Origin: Flavobacteriaceae bacterium | Lineage (GTDB): Bacteria; Bacteroidota; Bacteroidia; Flavobacteriales; Flavobacteriaceae | Length of the DNA stretch: 57,390 nt | Reading direction: 5' to 3' | Assembly (NCBI GenBank): GCA_024762795.1 | Contig: JANTGS010000009.1 | Coordinates: 1-57,390 of the forward strand | Shown: piece by piece, positions 1-8,645 of the stretch | How positions within the stretch are numbered: position 1 is the stretch's first letter | Layout of the letters: each line of letters begins with the position of its first letter | Translations under genes and position numbers: made by a program | The notes under the pieces: model-generated | The model's input: only the letters and a program-made list of their open reading frames with translations | Database searches by the model: none | Told to the model about the DNA's origin: nothing

Positions 1-501
1 CCTGCTTTGATAAAAATGATGGGAGGTAAAAAGGCTTTTGCTTCCCAACTGGAAAAAGTATTTGATAAAAATCAGTTTGATATGGCCAATGAGCCTGATA
101 TTGCTTATCCTTTTTTGTTTAATTACGTGAAAGATGATGAATGGAAAACACAGGAAAAGGTGCGAGAACTGATTAGGAAATATTTTCAGAATAAACCCGA
201 AGGTCTTCCCGGCAACGATGATACCGGAACCATGTCGGCCTGGCTTGTATTTTCTATGATGGGGATCTACCCTGTGGTTCCTGCACAACCTGTTTATGCC
301 ATAAGTACCCCGGTTTTTGATAAGATTACGATTCAACTGGATCCGAAGTATTATAAAAATAAGCAATTGATTATTGAAAAAGTGAACCCTTCCGGAAAGA
401 AGATCAGTAAAATACTTTTAAAGGGGAAAGAGCGGAAAAGCTATTTTATTTCTCATAAGGATCTGGTCAATGGAAATAAATTAGAAGTAATCCTTAAATA
501 A
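1..501 (+). CDS. GH92 family alpha-mannosidase, C-terminal part
   Basis: The reading frame is open from the first base and ends at a TAA at 501, so this is the 3' end of a gene starting outside the window. The visible residues carry the GH92 C-terminal signature GNDDTGTMSAW followed by VFSMMGIYPV, then the closing beta-sandwich (STPVFDKITIQLD). In this family the acidic residues of that loop take part in calcium-dependent inverting hydrolysis of terminal alpha-mannose. No signal peptide can be judged because the N-terminus is missing. The sulfatase gene at 522 follows after 20 bases and is probably co-transcribed. The locus therefore extends leftward beyond the window. The GNDD form differs from the DEDQGQ form of the two complete GH92 proteins here, so it belongs to a different subgroup. 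Confidence 0.9.
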   Translation, partial: PALIKMMGGKKAFASQLEKVFDKNQFDMANEPDIAYPFLFNYVKDDEWKTQEKVRELIRKYFQNKPEGLPGNDDTGTMSAWLVFSMMGIYPVVPAQPVYAISTPVFDKITIQLDPKYYKNKQLIIEKVNPSGKKISKILLKGKERKSYFISHKDLVNGNKLEVILK

Positions 502-521
502 CGAATTTAAAATCAATAAAG

Positions 522-2360
522 ATGAAAAATAACGGCCTTATCAGATTCATTTTAATTTTATTGTTATTTCATTTGTCATTATCAGCACAGCAAAAGAAAA
601 AGCCCAATGTGATCGTAATTTACACCGATGACCAGGGTTCAGTGGATCTGGGATGTTATGGTGCAAAAGATATTTACTCTCCCAATATCGATCAGCTGGC
701 GAAAGAAGGGACAAGATTTACACAAGCCTATGTGGCAGCTCCGGTTTGCGCTCCTTCCAGAGCAGCACTTTTAACAGGTAAATATCCGCAGAATGCAGGA
801 ATTACAGGTAATACCTCTGCTGCTCCCGGATCTGACGGAATGCCAGGTGAACAATATACCCTTGCCGAATTGTTTAAAGATAACGGCTATACAACTGCAC
901 ATATTGGGAAATGGCATCTGGGGATGAGCCGGAGTACAGGTCCTAATGCACAGGGATTTGATTATTCTTTCGGACATTTAAGAGGTTGTATTGATAATTA
1001 TTCACATTATTTCTTTTGGGAAGGACCAAACACCCACGATCTTTACGAAAACGGGAAGGAGGTTTTTTATGAAGGACAGTATTTTCCGGATCTGGCTTCC
1101 GACAGGGCCCTGAAATTTGTGGAAGATCATAAAAAGGGACCTTTTTTTATGTATTACGCTATCAATATGCCTCATTATCCTTATCAGCCCACCCGGAAAT
1201 GGAGAAACCATTATAAAAATACCGAAAAACCCAGAGGGGATTATGCGGCTTTTATTTCTACGGTAGATGAAAGAATTGGCTTTCTGATGAAAAAACTCGA
1301 TGATCTTGGAATCAGAGAAAATACAATTGTTATTTACGAGTCGGATAACGGATATTCTACCGAGATCAGAGCTTTTGGCGGAGGAGGAAACTCCGGACCT
1401 TACCGTGGTGCAAAAAGCAGTTTGCTTGAGGGCGGGATCAGGTTACCGGCCATTATTAGCTGGAAAGGACATTTACCTGAAAATAAGGTCAATGCACAGT
1501 TTTTAATGAATATCGACTGGATGCCAACACTGGCAAATTTATGTGGCTTTAAGAATATTCCGAAGAATATTGATGGAAAGGATATGTCGGCCATGATCAA
1601 AAAACCGGGTATGGAGTCGCCAAGAAAAGCGGCTTTCTGGAAATATGGTAATCAATGGGTGGTAAGAAAAGGAAAATGGAAACTGATTGCTTTTCCAAAA
1701 GACACTTCACATAAAGGAAAGCTCGACTTGAATAAAGATGCTTTATTCCTTTCTAATCTCAATGCTGATGTTTCAGAAATGCATAATCTGGCCGGTCAAT
1801 ATCCTGAAAAAGTTCAGGAACTGATCAAAGATTACCTTTCATGGGAGCACGGAAATGAAAGAGATGTTCCGAGGAAATTAAAGGTGATTGAACATCTGGG
1901 ATTGGGCGCAGACATAAAATCAACAAAAGAATTACACCCCAGATATCAGAATATAGAAGTTTTACTCGATGGGAAGCGGGGATATGCCGAGTTCAGTACA
2001 GGGCAATGGATAGGACAGGAAGGTAAAGACCTTGAGTTTGATATTGATCTGCATAAAGTAAAGACTATGCAAAAAATTACATTGGGATACCTGCAATCAA
2101 CCGGTAACTGGGTTTTTGCACCCAAATATTTCGAGGTAAGTTTTTCTGATAATGGTGTTGATTTTGATCAGTTGGTCAGGTCGGAAACTCCGAAGAGGCT
2201 TCTTGAAAAAGGTAATTACACAGATAAACTCTCTCTTGATGTCAATCAGAAAAGCAGATATCTAAAGATCAGAATCAAAGGGATAGGAAAGATTCCTAAA
2301 AATTATTCCGGAGAAGGTAATCCGGGATGGTTTTTTATAGATGAAATATTTATAAAATGA
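522..2360 (+). CDS. S1 sulfatase with C-terminal discoidin-like domain, secreted
   Basis: This is a formylglycine-dependent sulfatase of 612 residues. A signal peptide (about residues 1-22) is followed by the metal-binding IYTDDQG segment and the CAPSRAALLTG signature. Cys76 is the residue expected to be converted to formylglycine. GKWHLG, MPHYPY and ESDNG supply the other usual active-site residues. After the catalytic part, residues from about 480 to the end form a beta-rich module ending in WFFIDEIFI, resembling an F5/8 type C or galactose-binding-like domain, perhaps sugar-binding. The gene lies 20 bases after a GH92 gene, so it probably removes sulfate from the same mannose-rich glycan in the periplasm. 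The exact sulfate position and sulfatase subfamily cannot be told from the sequence alone. Confidence 0.93.
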   Translation: MKNNGLIRFILILLLFHLSLSAQQKKKPNVIVIYTDDQGSVDLGCYGAKDIYSPNIDQLAKEGTRFTQAYVAAPVCAPSRAALLTGKYPQNAGITGNTSAAPGSDGMPGEQYTLAELFKDNGYTTAHIGKWHLGMSRSTGPNAQGFDYSFGHLRGCIDNYSHYFFWEGPNTHDLYENGKEVFYEGQYFPDLASDRALKFVEDHKKGPFFMYYAINMPHYPYQPTRKWRNHYKNTEKPRGDYAAFISTVDERIGFLMKKLDDLGIRENTIVIYESDNGYSTEIRAFGGGGNSGPYRGAKSSLLEGGIRLPAIISWKGHLPENKVNAQFLMNIDWMPTLANLCGFKNIPKNIDGKDMSAMIKKPGMESPRKAAFWKYGNQWVVRKGKWKLIAFPKDTSHKGKLDLNKDALFLSNLNADVSEMHNLAGQYPEKVQELIKDYLSWEHGNERDVPRKLKVIEHLGLGADIKSTKELHPRYQNIEVLLDGKRGYAEFSTGQWIGQEGKDLEFDIDLHKVKTMQKITLGYLQSTGNWVFAPKYFEVSFSDNGVDFDQLVRSETPKRLLEKGNYTDKLSLDVNQKSRYLKIRIKGIGKIPKNYSGEGNPGWFFIDEIFIK

Positions 2361-2445
2361 AACGAGTATGAACCTTATCAATCATAATATTCACTTAAAT
2401 GAATGTTAATACTCAAAAGAAATCAAAGCAGTTTCATCTATTCAT

Positions 2446-2471
2446 ATTCAAATACTTATCTGTATTTGAAT
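2446..2471. repeat. Perfect 10-bp inverted repeat between sulfatase genes
   Basis: ATTCAAATAC at 2446-2455 and GTATTTGAAT at 2462-2471 are exact reverse complements separated by six bases. No T-run follows, so it is not a typical intrinsic terminator. It lies in the 239-base gap before the second sulfatase gene and could be an operator or an RNA hairpin. I see no clear promoter box in this gap. Confidence 0.5.
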
Positions 2472-2599
2472 TGCCTTAAAATTAATGAATTATGAAGTTA
2501 AAATTTATAAGATCTATACTGTAATCGGTTCAGAAAAAGGAAGATCAAATAAAAGGAAATTAAACCCACAATATATTCACCCGGACTAAAACAAAAACT

Positions 2600-4216
2600 A
2601 TGCTTAAGATTTATTTTAATACATTTTTGATACTGAGTTTGATATTATTATCCTCCTGTGATTTAAAAGAAAAAAAGGGAGTTCAGAATCCTCAACCCAA
2701 TATAATTTTTATCATGAGTGATGATCATGCTTTTCAGGCGATCAGTACTTATGGAGAAAAATTAAACCTTACTCCCAATATCGATAAAATTGCAGAACAG
2801 GGAGCTGTTTTTACCCAAGGATTTGTAACCAACTCAATTTGTGCTCCAAGCAGGGCGGTAATACTGACCGGAAAATACAGTCATATCAACGGAAAGGTTG
2901 ATAATTTCCAGTCATTTGACTGGGATCAGGAAAACTTCGCAAAAGAATTACAAAAAGCAGGTTATGAAACAGCATTGATCGGAAAGATTCATTTAAATGG
3001 GTTGCCTCAGGGATTTGATTATTCCAATGTGCTTCCCGGACAAGGCCTGTATTACAATCCGGATTTTATTGAAAATGGTAAAAAGAAACGAATTCACGGA
3101 TATGTTACACAAATTACCACTGATATTGCCTTAGACTGGTTAAAGAATAAGCGAAAAAAAGATAAACCTTTCCTGCTGATGTATCACCAAAAGGCTCCGC
3201 ACAGACCCTGGATGCCCGATTCAAAATATTTGGGGTATTTTGATGATAGAACCTTTAGTCCTCCGGCAAATTTCTTTGATGATTATCAGGGGCGCCCGGC
3301 TGCAGCAACTCATGAAATGGGTGTAGTTAAAGATATGGATATTGCTTATGATTTAAAAATGTTCGATAAGGAAGGTGAGATCAAAACCCGTTTGAGATGG
3401 GCTTTTAAAGGAATGTATAACAGGATGGATGAGGAACAGAAAGCTAAATGGGATGCTTATTACGATCCGATCATTAAAAAATTTAAAGAAGAAAAACTTA
3501 AAGGAAAAGAACTGGCCTTATGGAAATACGACAGGTATATGAAAGATTATTTATCGACAATTCAGTCTGTGGATGAAGGTGTTGGGGAAATTTTAAAATA
3601 TTTGGATGAAAATGGTCTAACCGATAATACCATTGTTGTTTACACTTCTGATCAGGGATTCTATCTGGGTGAACACGGTTGGTTCGATAAACGATTTATG
3701 TATGAGGAATCCTTGCGTACACCAATTTTAATGCGTTATCCGAAAGAAATAAAACCGGGAACTGTGGTTGATAAACTCGTTCAGAACCTTGATTTTGCTC
3801 CAACTTTTCTAGACTATGCAGGGGTAAAGATTCCTGATGACCTACAAGGTTTATCCTTTAAAAATCTTGTCAATGGTAAAGAAAAGAACTGGAGGGATGC
3901 TATTTATTACAGCTATTATGAATATCCGGCAGAGCACCATGTTTTAAGGCATTACGGGGTAAGAACCGATCGGTATAAGCTGATTCATTTTTATTATGAT
4001 ATGGATGAGTGGGAATTGTATGATCTAAAAAATGATCCTCACGAAATGCATAATGTCTATAATGATAAAGCCTATGTTGAGATCAGAAAAACAATGCACA
4101 AAAAATTAGATCAATTGAGAAGCCAGTATAAAGATAGCGATTCTCTGGATCAGGTAAATCTAAACCGGTATTTAGAAAAGAAACGAATTAAAAAGAAAGA
4201 AATAGTTAAAAAATGA
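2600..4216 (+). CDS. S1 sulfatase lipoprotein
   Basis: A 538-residue sulfatase with a lipoprotein signal (lipobox LSSC, Cys20), so it is probably membrane-anchored in the periplasm or at the cell surface. The metal-binding IMSDDH segment and the CAPSR signature are present, with Cys81 as the predicted formylglycine. The motif usually written GKWHLG is GKIHLNG here. The C-terminal half contains YTSDQGFYLGEHGWFDKR and a late ESLRTPILMRYP segment, typical of carbohydrate sulfatases of the iduronate/N-sulfoglucosamine type. Its stop codon overlaps the start of the next sulfatase by four bases, so the two are translationally coupled. The substrate is inferred to be a sulfated sugar of the glycan handled by the neighbouring GH92 enzymes. 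Confidence 0.93.
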   Translation: MLKIYFNTFLILSLILLSSCDLKEKKGVQNPQPNIIFIMSDDHAFQAISTYGEKLNLTPNIDKIAEQGAVFTQGFVTNSICAPSRAVILTGKYSHINGKVDNFQSFDWDQENFAKELQKAGYETALIGKIHLNGLPQGFDYSNVLPGQGLYYNPDFIENGKKKRIHGYVTQITTDIALDWLKNKRKKDKPFLLMYHQKAPHRPWMPDSKYLGYFDDRTFSPPANFFDDYQGRPAAATHEMGVVKDMDIAYDLKMFDKEGEIKTRLRWAFKGMYNRMDEEQKAKWDAYYDPIIKKFKEEKLKGKELALWKYDRYMKDYLSTIQSVDEGVGEILKYLDENGLTDNTIVVYTSDQGFYLGEHGWFDKRFMYEESLRTPILMRYPKEIKPGTVVDKLVQNLDFAPTFLDYAGVKIPDDLQGLSFKNLVNGKEKNWRDAIYYSYYEYPAEHHVLRHYGVRTDRYKLIHFYYDMDEWELYDLKNDPHEMHNVYNDKAYVEIRKTMHKKLDQLRSQYKDSDSLDQVNLNRYLEKKRIKKKEIVKK

Positions 4217-5784
4217 GATATTTTATAGGAGCTTTATTCCTTTTTAGCATAACGTTTTTGTTAAGTTGTAGTTTTTCAAAAGAGGAGAAGAAAGAAACCA
4301 TTTCACAAAGGCCTAACATTTTATTTATTATGTCGGATGATCATAGCTCACAGGCCTGGGGAATTTATGGAGGCATCCTGAAGGATTATGTTAAAACGCC
4401 TAATATAAAAAGACTTGCAGATGAGGGTATCGTACTGAACAATGCTTTTTGTACCAATTCTATTTGTGTTCCCAGCAGGGCAGCGATCTTAACAGGTCAG
4501 TACAGCAATAAGAATGGAGTTTATACGCTGAATGATGCACTCAGTCCTGACAGTATGAATATAGCCAAGTTGTTAAAAGCAAATGGTTATCAAACGGCCA
4601 TCATAGGAAAGTGGCATTTAAAAAAAGAACCTTCCGGATTTGATTATTATAATATTTTACATGATCAGGGGAGATACTGGGATCCGATCTTAAGAACAGC
4701 GAAGAATTTTTATAAGAAACCTAAGGATTGGGATGTGCATAAAGGTTTTTCAACCGATGTGATCACAGATCTGGCAACGGGATGGCTTGACAGTATTGAT
4801 AAGAGCAAACCTTTTTTACTTTTTACACATTTTAAGGCAACTCATGAGCCTTTTGATTATCCGAAAAGGTATAACGATATGTACAAAGATGTAGAATTTC
4901 CCGAACCGGAAAATTTGTATGATTTTGGTCCGGAAACTACCGGGAGAACTTTTTCAGGACAAAAACTTGAAAATCTGGCCTGGCGTTATGAGCAGGCTTC
5001 AAACGATCCTGATAAATGGTGGTGTCATTATCCGGGATTGCCCTTTTATACCAAAGGGATGGACAGTATACAAGCCAGAAAAGCTACCTATCAAAAATTT
5101 ATTAAAGATTATTTACGATCTGGAACAGCAATTGATGATAATATAGGGCGGATCTTAGATTATTTAGAAAAGAATAATTTTGCAGATAATACCGTAGTGA
5201 TCTATACGGCAGATCAGGGATATTTTCTTGGAGAACACGGTTTCTTTGATAAGCGTTTGATCTACGAAGAATCTTTAAGGATACCTTTTGTGATCCGTTA
5301 TCCCAAAGAATTCAATGGAGGAAAAAGAATTGATGATATTATACTGAATATTGATTTTTCTGCGCTTATGGCAGATTATGCAGGGGTAAAACTTCCCGCA
5401 TCCATGCAGGGAAGAAGTTTCAGGGAAAACCTAAAGGGAAATACTTCTAAAGACTGGAGGAAATCAGCGTATTATCGCTACTGGCAGAATTATCCGGTAA
5501 GGCCGGGGCATTTTGGTATCAGGAATGATCGTTATAAACTGATCTTCTTTTATGGGAGGTCACTGGATATGACGGGTTCATCCAAAGAGAGCACAGAACC
5601 TGCCTGGGAATTTTACGATCTTAAAAAAGATCCTAAAGAAGATCACAATGCATACCATGATCCGGAATATTCTGAAATCATCAAAGAGATGAAAGTTGAA
5701 CTAAAAAAACTCAGAAAGGAGGTGGGAGACACCGATGAGAAATATCCTGAAATGCAACAGATCTTTAAAGAAAAGTGGGATTAA
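4213..5784 (+). CDS. S1 sulfatase lipoprotein
   Basis: A 523-residue sulfatase with a lipobox at LLSC (Cys19). IMSDDH supplies metal ligands and CVPSRAAILTG the formylglycine signature (Cys85). GKWHLK, HFKATHEPF and YTADQGYFLGEHGFFDKR fill the rest of the active site. It resembles the preceding sulfatase over most of its length, with the same YxxDQGxxLGEHGxFDKR block, which suggests an old tandem duplication followed by divergence for a different sulfate position. ATG overlaps the upstream TGA (4213-4216). It is the last gene of the leftmost block and converges with the HlyIII-like gene. Confidence 0.93.
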   Translation: MRYFIGALFLFSITFLLSCSFSKEEKKETISQRPNILFIMSDDHSSQAWGIYGGILKDYVKTPNIKRLADEGIVLNNAFCTNSICVPSRAAILTGQYSNKNGVYTLNDALSPDSMNIAKLLKANGYQTAIIGKWHLKKEPSGFDYYNILHDQGRYWDPILRTAKNFYKKPKDWDVHKGFSTDVITDLATGWLDSIDKSKPFLLFTHFKATHEPFDYPKRYNDMYKDVEFPEPENLYDFGPETTGRTFSGQKLENLAWRYEQASNDPDKWWCHYPGLPFYTKGMDSIQARKATYQKFIKDYLRSGTAIDDNIGRILDYLEKNNFADNTVVIYTADQGYFLGEHGFFDKRLIYEESLRIPFVIRYPKEFNGGKRIDDIILNIDFSALMADYAGVKLPASMQGRSFRENLKGNTSKDWRKSAYYRYWQNYPVRPGHFGIRNDRYKLIFFYGRSLDMTGSSKESTEPAWEFYDLKKDPKEDHNAYHDPEYSEIIKEMKVELKKLRKEVGDTDEKYPEMQQIFKEKWD

Positions 5785-5869
5785 AGTTTGTAAATTTTAT
5801 AAGTTTAGGAATGCTTTTTTTCTAGATCAATATCTTTTTTTTCGGATCATTACCCAAGTAGAGAAATCA

Positions 5870-6529
5870 TTAACTTTCACCATGAACAGGTAAAACATAG
5901 AAAAAGATCGACATAAAATGACAAAAACTACCCAGTAATACAAAAATATGGAAAATAGCATGATTGTATTTTAACTTATTCATACTGTAAAGAATTGCCC
6001 CTATGGTATAAAAAATCCCTCCTGCGGCCAGCCATATCAATCCGTTGAGAGGTAAATTATGGATAAGAGGTTTGATGGCAAAAATGATGATCCATCCCAT
6101 TAAAACATAGGCAAGGGTTGATAGTTTATCAAAGCGTCCGGTAAAGAACAATTTAAAAACAATACCGATCAGTGCCAGTCCCCAGGAGATTCCAAAAATT
6201 ATCCAGCCAATGGTGCCGTGAAGAACCACCAGAGCAAAAGGGGTATAGGTGCCGGCGATCAGAACATATATAGAAGCATGATCGAATATATTGAGTCGGT
6301 TTCTGAGTTTTGGATTCTTTGAATAATGATATAAAGTGGAGGCAGAATAGAGAACGATCAGGCTGGTACCGAAAATAGAAAAACTTGTGATTTGCCATAC
6401 ATCTCCGTAAAGGGAAGAATAAACTACGAGCAAAACGAGGGCAAGGACGCTTAAGATCAATCCGATGGCATGTGTAATTACATTGAGTTTTTCTTCTTTA
6501 GGTTCGTAATATCTTACCTCTTTTTCCAT
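5870..6529 (-). CDS. trhA: Hemolysin III / YqfA-type (PAQR-like) membrane protein
   Basis: A 219-residue integral membrane protein with about seven hydrophobic segments. It shows the family marks: an early ThaiG segment (NVITHAIG), YHYS near residue 67, FDHASIYVLIAGTYTPF near 83-99, and a late HAIFHIFVLLGSFCHFMSIFFYV. The conserved His and Asp residues are those thought to bind zinc in the PAQR/HlyIII superfamily. The bacterial role is poorly settled (membrane homeostasis has been proposed), and it need not be a hemolysin. It starts 10 bases after the end of plsC and is probably co-transcribed with it. Confidence 0.9.
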   Translation of the reverse strand: MEKEVRYYEPKEEKLNVITHAIGLILSVLALVLLVVYSSLYGDVWQITSFSIFGTSLIVLYSASTLYHYSKNPKLRNRLNIFDHASIYVLIAGTYTPFALVVLHGTIGWIIFGISWGLALIGIVFKLFFTGRFDKLSTLAYVLMGWIIIFAIKPLIHNLPLNGLIWLAAGGIFYTIGAILYSMNKLKYNHAIFHIFVLLGSFCHFMSIFFYVLPVHGES

Positions 6530-6539
6530 TTTTACAATA

Positions 6540-7289
6540 TTATTCTTTTGAATTCAGATCATGTTTCAGTTCATTGTATATGATCTGATGTGTCAATTCT
6601 TCAAGTTCTTTCGTTTCTGTGACCTTTTTATCCTTAGTATTTAAAAATTGATGAACACGTCCTCTTATAACTCCCGGGCTGCCGCTAAAGAAAGTAAATG
6701 AAAATCTTTTTTTACAATCGTAAAAAGTGATGGGTACAATCGGTATATCAAACATAATGGCCAGACGGAAGGCGCCCGATTTAAATGTATCAAGGATCAC
6801 ACTTTCATCATCAGGTACTTTTCCTTCCGGAAAGATACATACACTCAAACCTTTTTTAAGTCTCTTTTTTGTCTGATTAAAGGCTTCGCTTCTGCTTCTG
6901 GAATTATTCCTGTCAACCAGTATGCACGTACGTTTATAAATAAAACCAAAAACAGGAATTTTTGCCAGTTCTTTCTTTCCTACAAAAACAAATGGATTCT
7001 TTGTAAGATAAAGCATCAGCATGATATCTATAGTGGAGGTGTGATTTGGGGTAAAAACATAACTTTTATGCTTAATAATTTTCTCATCATAAGTTATTTT
7101 TGGAATGAATCCCATACCAAAAAGAATAATCCTGGCCCATAAACGGGCCATTTTATAAAAATAAGGATACCAGTCTTCACGTGAAATTACAACCAAAATT
7201 ATCGGGGAAAGTATGATGGTTGTGGAAAGTGTCAGCAAATAGAACCATATCCGCCAGAAAAATATGAGTATATATTTTAAAAATTTCAT
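6540..7289 (-). CDS. plsC: 1-acyl-sn-glycerol-3-phosphate acyltransferase
   Basis: This is a PlsC-family lysophosphatidate acyltransferase that makes phosphatidic acid at the inner membrane. An N-terminal hydrophobic region precedes the catalytic NHTSTID (HX4D, His83 and Asp88 from the chosen start). FPEGK further on is the acyl-phosphate or glycerol-phosphate binding motif. The frame is open three codons upstream to a TTG at 7298, but the ATG at 7289 (MKFLKY) is the better start, giving 249 residues. It lies upstream of the HlyIII-like gene in the same operon and diverges from trpS. It is an ordinary lipid synthesis gene inside an otherwise catabolic region. Confidence 0.93.
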   Translation of the reverse strand: MKFLKYILIFFWRIWFYLLTLSTTIILSPIILVVISREDWYPYFYKMARLWARIILFGMGFIPKITYDEKIIKHKSYVFTPNHTSTIDIMLMLYLTKNPFVFVGKKELAKIPVFGFIYKRTCILVDRNNSRSRSEAFNQTKKRLKKGLSVCIFPEGKVPDDESVILDTFKSGAFRLAIMFDIPIVPITFYDCKKRFSFTFFSGSPGVIRGRVHQFLNTKDKKVTETKELEELTHQIIYNELKHDLNSKE

Positions 7290-7391
7290 TCGACTCAAAA
7301 ATAGAAATTTTATTTAAGCTGATCGTTTTTTAACGCCTTAAATAGATCTTTTTTATACGTATTAATATTTATAGTTTAAATAAGAAATATG

Positions 7392-7399
7392 TATTTTTG
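7392..7399 (+). promoter_or_regulatory. Putative -7 box of the trpS promoter
   Basis: TATTTTTG fits the Bacteroidota -7 consensus TAnnTTTG and lies 27 bases before the trpS ATG, giving a short leader of about 20 bases. No clear TTG is present at the expected -33 position, so support is moderate. Confidence 0.5.
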
Positions 7400-7426
7400 C
7401 TTCCCAATAATTTAAATACAGAATAA

Positions 7427-8395
7427 ATGTCGAGAATACTCACAGGCGTACAAAGTACGGGAACTCCGCATCTGGGAAACCTTTTAGGGGCGATCATCCC
7501 TGCCATTGAAATGTCAAGGAACTCAGAGGAAGAATCTTTTTTGTTTATAGCTGATATGCATTCGCTTACGCAGATAAAAGATGCAAAAATCTTAAAACAA
7601 AATACTTACAGTACAGCCGCAACCTGGCTTGCTTTTGGACTTGATGTAGAAAAGATGGTCTTTTATCGTCAGAGTGATGTACCACAGGTAACTGAACTTA
7701 CGTGGTATCTAAGTTGTTTTTATCCTTATCAAAGACTTACGCTGGCACACAGTTTTAAAGATAAAGCCGACCGTCTGGAAGATGTGAATGCCGGACTTTT
7801 TACTTATCCGATGCTGATGGCGGCAGATATTCTGATCTATGATGCTGATGTGGTTCCGGTAGGAAAAGATCAGCTTCAACATCTTGAAATGACACGTGAT
7901 GTTGCCAATCGTTTTAACCATCAAATGGGAAATACACTGGTACCCCCCAGAGCAAAATTACAGGAAAGTACCATGTATGTTCCGGGTACTGATGGTGATA
8001 AAATGAGTAAATCCAAAGGAAATATTATCGATATTTTTCTTCCCGACAAGCAATTACGAAAGCAGATCATGAAGATCAAAACCGATTCCACTCCTTTGGA
8101 AGATCCTAAAAATCCTGACACTTGTAATTTATTTGCACTGTATAAACTGGTAGCCTCAAAAGAGCAAACGGAAGAGATGCGTAAAAAATATCTCGAAGGA
8201 AATTATGGTTACGGCCATGCCAAACAGGCATTTTTCGAACTGTTGATTGAAAAATATGCCAAAGAAAGAGAATTATATCATTACTATATGGAAAATCTTC
8301 CGGAAATTGATAAAGCTCTTGCAGTAGGTGCAGAAAAAGCCCGTAAAGTTGCTGATGAGGTTCTGGGTAGAGTAAGAAATAAATTGGGGTATTAA
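7427..8395 (+). CDS. trpS: Tryptophanyl-tRNA synthetase
   Basis: Class I aminoacyl-tRNA synthetase of 322 residues, the usual length for bacterial TrpRS. The HIGH-type motif is TPHLGN (residues 13-18) and the KMSKS loop is KMSKSKGN starting at Lys192. LTGVQSTG, ADMHSLTQ and VGKDQLQHLEMTRD are also typical. It charges tRNA-Trp in the cytoplasm. It is single-copy housekeeping, diverges from plsC and separates the sulfatase block from the rest of the glycan-use genes. Confidence 0.97.
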   Translation: MSRILTGVQSTGTPHLGNLLGAIIPAIEMSRNSEEESFLFIADMHSLTQIKDAKILKQNTYSTAATWLAFGLDVEKMVFYRQSDVPQVTELTWYLSCFYPYQRLTLAHSFKDKADRLEDVNAGLFTYPMLMAADILIYDADVVPVGKDQLQHLEMTRDVANRFNHQMGNTLVPPRAKLQESTMYVPGTDGDKMSKSKGNIIDIFLPDKQLRKQIMKIKTDSTPLEDPKNPDTCNLFALYKLVASKEQTEEMRKKYLEGNYGYGHAKQAFFELLIEKYAKERELYHYYMENLPEIDKALAVGAEKARKVADEVLGRVRNKLGY

Positions 8396-8645
8396 CTTTA
8401 TTATTCCTGGTTTTTGATATTTAGCCCCTATGTTTGTCAACTACCGAGTACATAGCAACATATTAACTTTGTAGCTTAATCTCTAGATTATAAGCATGAG
8501 AAAGGCATTCATTGCCCAGACTCTCTCTTTCCAGCATCAAAATTGAATGATATTTGGAAGGATCTTAATATGTTTCCTATGATTATAATTACTACATTTA
8601 TAATTGAAAGAAAACGAGATCCAAACACTTATCAATTTCAATTAA

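Noticed and set aside
5870-6529. A hemolysin role for the HlyIII-like protein.
   Set aside because: The family name is historical; the membrane PAQR-like pattern and pairing with plsC do not suggest a toxin.
7290-7303. TTG start of plsC at 7298 and a TATTTTTG box on the minus strand at 7296-7303.
   Set aside because: The ATG at 7289 is a better start, and the box would place transcription start on the start codon; not convincing as a promoter.
8429-8471. TATGTTTG (8429-8436) and TAACTTTG (8464-8471) upstream of the GH92 gene fit TAnnTTTG.
   Set aside because: Neither has a TTG at suitable spacing (12 and 27 bases), and both are far from the ATG at 8646, so I did not list a promoter.
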